A program made the position numbers and the translations under genes. This document shows positions 1 through 6,616 of a stretch of 6,616 bases of DNA, piece after piece. The stretch spans positions 1-6,616 of the forward strand of contig NZ_CALEVF010000337.1 of NCBI RefSeq assembly GCF_937920395.1, written 5' to 3'. Numbering within the stretch: position 1 is the stretch's first letter; every line of letters begins with the position of its first letter. Source of the stretch: an uncultured Clostridium sp. (GTDB lineage Bacteria; Bacillota; Clostridia; Clostridiales; Clostridiaceae). Under the pieces are notes generated by a model, which searched no databases, was not told the DNA's origin, and was given only the letters and a program-made list of their open reading frames with translations.

Positions 1-770
1 TTATATTTTACCTAGATGAATTTCCAAATTTAGGACGTTTTGATGATTATGAAAAGTTTTTAGCAACTTGTAGAGGGTACGGAATCGCTTGTTGTACTGT
101 TTTGCAAAACATAACACAGTTACAAGATAAATATGGTAAAGAACAGGCAGAATCAATATTAGGAAATTGCGGTGTTAAATTATGTTTAGGAAATGTGAAT
201 GATACAACCGCAGAGTATTTTTCAAGACTAGCGGGAAAATCCACTGTAAAGGTAGATACTGGCTCAAATTCACTATCAAGTGGAGAAAGAGGTTCAAGTT
301 CAGCTTCTAAAAGTTATTCCTATACCGCTAGAAATCTTATAAATGCAGATGAAATACTCACAATGAATCCTGACGATTCTATTTGTATTATAACTGGCAA
401 ATATCCAATAAGATTAAAGAAAACAAAACAGTTTGAACTATTTCCTAACATAACTAAAGACTACAGAGTAAGTCAAAAAGATTATAAAACTGTAGTATCA
501 GAAAAAAAACAAGAAGAATTTAAAGAAGTAAAAAAAATAGATGAAAGCACAAAAGAGATTAAAGGATTAAAACCCAACTTAGCAGTAGAAATTGAGGAAA
601 ACCAAGAATCATCTGAAACAAAAGAAACAGAAGCACCTGACGAAATATTTGAAACGGTAGAAACAGAAGAACCTGATTTAGCATTTGAAACAGAAGAAAA
701 AATTGAAATTAATAGTGATGATGATACTAAAGGTTTCTTTTCACAAATAAATAATTCAAATGAAGAATAG
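1..770 (+). CDS. VirD4/TraG-family type IV secretion coupling protein, 3' part (5' end outside window)
   Basis: This is the C-terminal 255 residues of a conjugative coupling ATPase; the frame is open from base 3, so the gene starts before the window. Such proteins are membrane-anchored hexameric ATPases that recruit the relaxase-DNA complex and feed it to the secretion channel. The fragment opens with the Walker B-like segment IFYLDEFPNLG (Asp and Glu at bases 15-20). It continues with the family pattern of a Gln-rich VLQNITQLQDKYG stretch and an ILGNCGVKLCLGNVNDTTAEYF stretch split around bases 159-218, as in TraG/VirD4 proteins. The ATPase core seems to end near base 440. After it comes a long hydrophilic, Glu-rich tail of about 100 residues with a 12-residue tandem repeat. 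The TTG at 102 is an internal Leu codon of this gene, not a start. The stop lies 9 nt before the next gene, whose Shine-Dalgarno overlaps it. The family call is secure; the tail's role is unknown. Confidence 0.9.
   Translation, partial: IFYLDEFPNLGRFDDYEKFLATCRGYGIACCTVLQNITQLQDKYGKEQAESILGNCGVKLCLGNVNDTTAEYFSRLAGKSTVKVDTGSNSLSSGERGSSSASKSYSYTARNLINADEILTMNPDDSICIITGKYPIRLKKTKQFELFPNITKDYRVSQKDYKTVVSEKKQEEFKEVKKIDESTKEIKGLKPNLAVEIEENQESSETKETEAPDEIFETVETEEPDLAFETEEKIEINSDDDTKGFFSQINNSNEE
624..695 (+). repeat. Two-copy 36-bp in-frame tandem repeat in the coupling-protein tail
   Basis: Bases 624-659 and 660-695 are adjacent copies that agree at 28 of 36 positions by eye. They encode ETEAPDEIFETV and ETEEPDLAFETE. 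The differences are mostly substitutions with no length change, so the repeat keeps the frame. It lies inside a strongly acidic tail that ends in EINSDDDTKGFFSQINNSNEE. Acidic or flexible C-tails in coupling proteins can bind relaxosome partners (known for F TraD with TraM); that this one does so is only inference. Confidence 0.75.
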
Positions 771-779
771 GAGGAAATT

Positions 780-1613
780 ATGGATATAGGAGCTTCGATA
801 AACAAATATTTTTTAAGTTCTATAAACCAAGTATTACAGACCGCTGGAAATTTTATTTCAAAAATACTTTTTGATCCAAAGGAAATGCCAGATTTTTTTA
901 AAAAAGTATATCTAGTTTTTCTCGGAATAGGTGTAACAGTAATGGCATGTATTATAGCATTTAAAATAGTTCAGTATATGGTAGATGTAAGTAATGACCA
1001 AACACAAGCAACCATATGGGAAATAATCACTAGAACTGTTAAAGCTTCTTTTATGATAGTTGCTGCTCCAACATTATTATTATTAATAATAGGGAAAGTA
1101 GTTTATCCTTTAGGAACATATATATTTAAAGAAGTTGCTAGGGATTTAGCGGTTTCAACAAGTAAGTATATATTAAGTATGGGAGGTTTATTTTCACAAG
1201 CAAATAGTTTTGTACTTATATTAATGACTTTATTTATAACGATAGCGGTAGTGTGCTTTTTCTTTAAAATGTGTATATATCATGCAGATCTAATTCTATT
1301 ACAAATGTTATCTGTTTGGGCTGCAATAAGCATGTGTGCAGATGATAACAATTATATGAGTGTTTGGTGGAGAGAGGTATTAAGCCAAATAACAACAATA
1401 TTGGTACAAACTCTTTTAATGGCTGGAGTTACAACAATTTTAGCAAGTAAATTTGAATGGTATAACTTGATGCTATTAATCGGATTTTGTTGCTTATTAA
1501 TAAAAGGTCCAAGTGTACTAAGATCTATGTGGTATACAACAGGAAGTGGAAAGACGGCTATGTCAGCCGGAAAACTTGCGACTAGGAAACTAATGTTAAA
1601 AGGTGGTATTTAA
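780..1613 (+). CDS. VirB6/TrbL-like polytopic conjugation channel protein
   Basis: This is a 277-residue integral membrane protein, probably the inner-membrane channel component of the conjugative type IV secretion system. Hydrophobic segments lie near residues 43-67, 88-112, 143-163, 170-187, 203-222 and 228-242, giving about six membrane spans. An amphipathic N-terminal stretch (residues 1-35) precedes them. The tail is short and basic, with a YTTGSGKTAMSAGKLATRK segment, similar in style to Gram-positive VirB6/TrbL-type transfer proteins. The ATG at 780 is chosen because a perfect AGGAGG (769-774) overlaps the stop of the coupling gene, so the two are probably translationally linked. VirD4 followed closely by a VirB6-like gene is a common order in Gram-positive conjugative elements. 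Low sequence conservation in this family means the call rests on topology, size and context. Another polytopic transfer protein remains possible. Confidence 0.72.
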   Translation: MDIGASINKYFLSSINQVLQTAGNFISKILFDPKEMPDFFKKVYLVFLGIGVTVMACIIAFKIVQYMVDVSNDQTQATIWEIITRTVKASFMIVAAPTLLLLIIGKVVYPLGTYIFKEVARDLAVSTSKYILSMGGLFSQANSFVLILMTLFITIAVVCFFFKMCIYHADLILLQMLSVWAAISMCADDNNYMSVWWREVLSQITTILVQTLLMAGVTTILASKFEWYNLMLLIGFCCLLIKGPSVLRSMWYTTGSGKTAMSAGKLATRKLMLKGGI

Positions 1614-1615
1614 AC

Positions 1616-2119
1616 ATGAAAAAATCAATTAAGAAAAGATTCAATACACTAATCTTACTAGCAATAACAAGTACAATTTTTTTGTCTCTTGTAGGGTGTG
1701 GAGGTTTTAATGAGGATAATGCAAAAAAAGAAAGCCGAATAGTTTTAGATAAGTTTTTGAAAGTATCTGTTAATAAAACATTTATAGCTAATGATACTGA
1801 AATGGGCAAGATAAGAAATTACACCAATAATATTGGCAAAATATATTTTACAAATGATTTTATAAATGATACTAAAAATACACTTGCACCTAATAGCTAT
1901 GGGATTACACCTCAAGTATTTTATTTAAGTGACAGTTTAGGAAAAGTACAGTTTTATAATAACTATAAGATAGATAGTCCAACAGTAGACAAAGCAAATG
2001 AAACAGTAACTTATGAATTAGAAAGTAATGAGGTTGGAGTTGCTCCTACTACGGATGTGTTAATTGAAATGAAAAAAGATAACGGAAATTGGAAATTAAA
2101 TAAAATGCATCAACATTAA
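1616..2119 (+). CDS. Small transfer-operon lipoprotein, function unknown
   Basis: This 167-residue protein has a classic lipoprotein signal: basic start MKKSIKKR, hydrophobic core (residues 11-24) and lipobox LVGC with the lipidated Cys at residue 28. The mature part is about 140 residues, anchored to the outer face of the membrane. The C-terminal half (about residues 95-167) is predicted beta-rich and ends in KKDNGNWKLNKM. This resembles the last strand of NTF2-like folds, which also occur in VirB8-type transfer proteins; that fold assignment is inference and no family was recognised. The gene begins 2 nt after the VirB6-like stop. Its Shine-Dalgarno AAAGGTGG (1598-1605) lies inside that gene, so both are surely co-transcribed. 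It could be a structural or surface-exclusion lipoprotein of the conjugation machine, or simply cargo. The following 113 nt close this operon segment. Confidence 0.7.
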   Translation: MKKSIKKRFNTLILLAITSTIFLSLVGCGGFNEDNAKKESRIVLDKFLKVSVNKTFIANDTEMGKIRNYTNNIGKIYFTNDFINDTKNTLAPNSYGITPQVFYLSDSLGKVQFYNNYKIDSPTVDKANETVTYELESNEVGVAPTTDVLIEMKKDNGNWKLNKMHQH

Positions 2120-2141
2120 AAGGAATTTTAAATAACACCAA

Positions 2142-2198
2142 ATGACATATAGGGTATGTTTTTACCCTATATGTCATGCGGTAGCATGTTTACATATA
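2142..2198 (+). promoter_or_regulatory. Overlapping, mutually exclusive inverted repeats in the intergenic gap
   Basis: Arm 1 (2142-2156, ATGACATATAGGGTA) pairs perfectly over 15 bp with arm 2 (2163-2177) across a 6-nt loop TGTTTT. Arm 2 extended (2168-2179, TATATGTCATGC) can instead pair with arm 3: GCATG at 2184-2188 and ACATATA at 2192-2198, with a GGTA loop and a 3-nt TTT bulge. The two hairpins share bases 2168-2177, so they cannot coexist. No U-run follows either stem, so this is not a standard terminator. It could be a dyad operator over the promoter below, an RNA switch read through from the upstream operon, or an origin-of-transfer-like hairpin. The sequence does not decide between these. 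Confidence 0.6.
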
Positions 2199-2200
2199 AT
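2171..2200 (+). promoter_or_regulatory. Probable sigma-A promoter for the second operon
   Basis: A perfect -10 box TATAAT lies at 2195-2200. An 18-nt spacer upstream sits ATGTCA (2171-2176), matching TTGACA at four of six positions. Transcription would begin near 2207, leaving a short leader of about 26 nt before the ATG at 2233. The -35 lies inside the right arm of the 15-bp dyad and the -10 overlaps arm 3. A protein bound to the dyad would therefore block RNA polymerase. The AT-rich background makes chance boxes common, but the exact -10 placed directly before a new gene cluster is favourable. Confidence 0.5.
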
Positions 2201-2232
2201 TATCAGTAAAAATAAAATGGAGGGTTGATTAA

Positions 2233-2466
2233 ATGAATATTGAAGAAAGAAAAGGAATTGTCACACAAATTATTGATAAAGAAACTGTAAAAGTAAGTGT
2301 AATAAATGAGGAACAGCCGAGGATAGTAAAAGGTACTGATTTTTATATTAAAGAATTAAAAGATATATTTGAGAATGAGGAAAATGAAAGCGAGGGAATC
2401 GTTCTTGTTAAATTTAACAACAAAACTAACACAATAATTGAAACCATTGAGGAAGGTGATTTTTAA
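2233..2466 (+). CDS. Small acidic protein of unknown function, first gene of the ArdC-topoisomerase operon
   Basis: This is a 77-residue soluble protein with no membrane segment or signal. It is acidic (about 18 Asp/Glu against 10 Lys/Arg), with an acidic cluster ENEENESEG near residues 47-55. It is flanked by two beta-prone halves: KGIVTQIIDKETVKVSVI at the N-terminus and EGIVLVKFNNKTNTIIETI at the C-terminus. I recognise no family. The start is supported by a GGAGGG Shine-Dalgarno (2219-2224) 8 nt before the ATG. The promoter-like TATAAT lies just upstream. Only 3 nt separate its stop from the ArdC-like gene, so the two are co-transcribed and probably translationally coupled. A role as a small partner or regulator of the ArdC-like protein is conceivable from position alone. 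No function is claimed. Confidence 0.72.
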   Translation: MNIEERKGIVTQIIDKETVKVSVINEEQPRIVKGTDFYIKELKDIFENEENESEGIVLVKFNNKTNTIIETIEEGDF

Positions 2467-2469
2467 ATT

Positions 2470-5833
<3,364 letters not shown>

Positions 5834-5866
5834 TAATATAGTTAAATGTAGGCTTTACAAGGCATT

Positions 5867-5937
5867 CCGTAGTAAACACATTGATTTCTTTTAAGAGAAT
5901 CAATGCATTTACTGCGGCTTATTTTTTTGTTTTTTTT
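5867..5937 (+). terminator. Intrinsic terminator after the topoisomerase gene
   Basis: Arm 5867-5887 (CCGTAGTAAACACATTGATTT) pairs with 5897-5917 over about 19 of 21 positions. There is one 2-nt internal mismatch (5877-5878 against 5906-5907) and two G-T wobbles, closed by a 9-nt loop. It is followed at once by a T-rich run (5919-5937, CTTATTTTTTTGTTTTTTT-like). This is a textbook rho-independent terminator for + strand transcripts and closes the second operon. The left side lacks a matching A-run, so it should work in one direction only. Confidence 0.9.
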
Positions 5938-5998
5938 AAGGAATCAATCTTTTTATATAGAATTACTAAAGTATTACAATAATAATACGAGGCGTTTT

Positions 5999-6164
5999 AT
6001 GATAAAAGCAAACAAAAATTATTAATAATTATATCAACCATACAAGATAATAAATTTCGTAGGAAAAGAGGAATTATTAGTAGTTGAGAAAGAGTATGAA
6101 GTTCATAATCGGGCAGATAAAAGATAGTGAATTAATTAAAGTACAAATAATTCATATATGCTGA
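5999..6164 (+). pseudogene. Possible remnant of a small gene (stops and a frameshift)
   Basis: ATG at 5999, preceded by ACGAGG (5987-5992), begins MIKANKNY, but two stops follow at 6023-6028. The same frame then stays open to 6127 and reads protein-like: YKIINFVGKEELLVVEKEYEV. After base 6103 the neighbouring frame continues as IIGQIKDSELIKVQIIHIC and stops at 6162-6164. Skipping one base (6104) would join these into one open stretch from 6029. The pattern loosely recalls small Firmicute proteins with a 'VG...L...GKxYEV' core, but that likeness is from memory and unchecked. Two in-frame stops and one frameshift suggest decay. Chance open frame in AT-rich DNA is the alternative. Confidence 0.3.
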
Positions 6165-6177
6165 TGCGATAAATAAA

Positions 6178-6229
6178 AAAATACAAAGGTAATCAGGAAA
6201 GAGGACTAACCTAATTACCTTTGTATTTT
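6178..6229. terminator. Perfect 16-bp hairpin, likely bidirectional terminator
   Basis: Arm AAAATACAAAGGTAAT (6178-6193) is exactly complementary to 6214-6229. A mismatch follows and then three more pairs (6195-6197 with 6210-6212), leaving a 12-nt loop. On the + strand the 3' side ends in TTTT then AAAATT, a short U-run. On the minus strand the hairpin runs into a longer T tract (complement of the A-run at 6175-6180, then TATTT). It is therefore probably the stronger terminator for transcripts arriving from the right, such as the minus-strand gene at the window edge. Confidence 0.75.
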
Positions 6230-6294
6230 AAAATTAAAGTAATATCATATTACTATAATTTTAACTAAATATCAATTATTGTAAAGCAAAAATC

Positions 6295-6339
6295 ATGCAT
6301 AAAACACTGTATATTCTCAATTAGACACCATTTATGCAT
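6295..6339. repeat. 9-bp inverted repeat ATGCATAAA ... TTTATGCAT
   Basis: The two 9-bp arms (6295-6303 and 6331-6339) are perfect inverted copies 27 nt apart. A related TTATTGCATATTAAAA element lies at 6352-6367 in the same orientation as the right arm. The spacing is close to three helical turns centre to centre, which would suit a DNA-binding protein. The AT-rich setting makes this weak evidence. Confidence 0.3.
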
Positions 6340-6494
6340 TAAAATAGAGACTTATTGCATATTAAAAGAACATGAATGAGGGTATAGGCTAGTTATATAA
6401 GGTAACACAACGTAGTGAAATTATTTTTTCACGACATTTGTATTTCTGTATTTCTTATTCAACTTTAAAATAGTAATTAATTAAATTGTATAAA

Positions 6495-6616
6495 TCATAT
6501 AGAAATTTTCTGTACACTTTTTAAAATTTTAGCATGTTGTAAATATATTTGTTTTATTATAATTTTGTTAGCTTGAGGCTCAGTTATGGTTCCATTATCT
6601 ACAAGATATGTAAAAG
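6495..6616 (-). CDS. 3' end of a minus-strand gene, unknown product (start outside window)
   Basis: Reading leftward from 6614 the frame is open for 39 codons to a TGA at 6495-6497. The peptide is FTYLVDNGTITEPQANK followed by IIIKQIYLQHAKILKSVQKISI, with a helix-like C-terminal half and mixed composition rather than simple Lys/Asn/Ile runs. By rough estimate a stop-free run this long is expected only a few percent of the time in DNA this AT-rich. I recognise no family. A hairpin with a good T-run in this direction lies further downstream at 6178-6229, which supports leftward transcription. The gene would converge on the topoisomerase operon. Confidence is limited because only the tail is visible. 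Confidence 0.42.
   Translation of the reverse strand, partial: FTYLVDNGTITEPQANKIIIKQIYLQHAKILKSVQKISI

Larger units (their letters stand above)
5834..6494. other. Long gene-poor, AT-rich spacer
   Basis: No intact gene with a credible start and ribosome binding site is visible on either strand here. Apart from the two terminators and the decayed coding stretch listed separately, it holds a weak promoter-like pair TTTATA (5952-5957) and TACAAT (5975-5980) with a 17-nt spacer. It also holds a 6-bp dyad GTATTA/TAATAC (5971-5988) and a 9-bp dyad ATGCATAAA/TTTATGCAT (6295-6303, 6331-6339). A small hairpin GTGAAA/TTTCAC lies at 6415-6432. These are weak signals in very AT-rich DNA, and a small RNA cannot be excluded. 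Confidence 0.6.

Noticed and set aside
102..104. TTG at 102 as the start of the first gene
   Set aside because: The frame is open to base 3 and the upstream residues contain the LDEFPNLG Walker B motif, so TTG is an internal Leu codon of a gene that begins before the window.
1540..1565. GSGKT in the VirB6-like protein as a nucleotide-binding P-loop
   Set aside because: The Gly required five residues before the GK pair is a Tyr, and the segment is the cytoplasmic tail of a membrane protein without other ATPase motifs.
2142..2177. The 15-bp hairpin as an intrinsic terminator of the transfer operon
   Set aside because: The stem is followed by GCGGTAGCATG, not by a U-run; the only T stretch is in the loop.
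2142..2198. Naming this hairpin region as oriT
   Set aside because: No recognised nic-site consensus is visible and no relaxase gene is in the window, so it is kept only as one hypothesis.
6265..6339. Minus-strand 24-codon frame beginning MHKWCLIENIQ
   Set aside because: There is no Shine-Dalgarno and no promoter, it is Cys/Phe-rich without a pattern, and such frames are common by chance.
5834..6616. CRISPR array, tRNA, insertion sequence or replication iterons in the spacer
   Set aside because: I saw no regularly spaced direct repeats, no cloverleaf sequence, no transposase frame and no terminal inverted repeats with target duplication.

Overview
The window is very AT-rich (roughly 70-75% A+T by eye). 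It has strong AGGAGG-type ribosome binding sites, Lys/Glu/Asn/Ile-rich proteins and a Gram-positive style type IV secretion set. This points to a low-GC Firmicute, most likely a Clostridium or close relative. The gene content is that of a conjugative plasmid or integrative conjugative element rather than a core chromosome. The species cannot be named from the sequence alone.

Layout: every confident gene is on the + strand. Positions 1-2119 form a tight transfer operon. It holds the 3' end of a VirD4/TraG-type coupling ATPase with an acidic, repeat-bearing tail, then a polytopic VirB6/TrbL-like channel protein, then a small lipoprotein; the gaps are 9 and 2 nt. Positions 2120-2232 are a regulatory gap with a perfect 15-bp hairpin, a competing second hairpin and a plausible sigma-A promoter. 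Positions 2233-5833 form a second compact operon: a 77-aa acidic protein of unknown function, a 408-aa ArdC-like protein (ssDNA-binding N-domain plus HELTH zinc-peptidase motif), and a 705-aa type IA topoisomerase of the TopB kind. It ends at a strong intrinsic terminator (5867-5937).

Positions 5834-6616 hold no intact gene. They contain that terminator, a decayed small coding stretch (about 5999-6164), a second perfect hairpin that can terminate from both sides (6178-6229), AT-rich DNA with TGCAT dyads, and at the right edge the probable 3' end of a minus-strand gene (6495-6616). This reads as the boundary between the transfer region and an oppositely transcribed neighbour.

How the genes fit together (inference from families): the coupling protein delivers the relaxase-DNA complex to the secretion channel, of which the VirB6-like protein is an inner-membrane part, and the lipoprotein would sit on the outer face of the membrane. 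The ArdC-like protein and the topoisomerase would handle and protect the transferred strand and resolve topology during replication or establishment. No relaxase, VirB4 ATPase, PrgI-like protein or cell-wall hydrolase lies inside the window; VirB4 and the others are presumably upstream or elsewhere.
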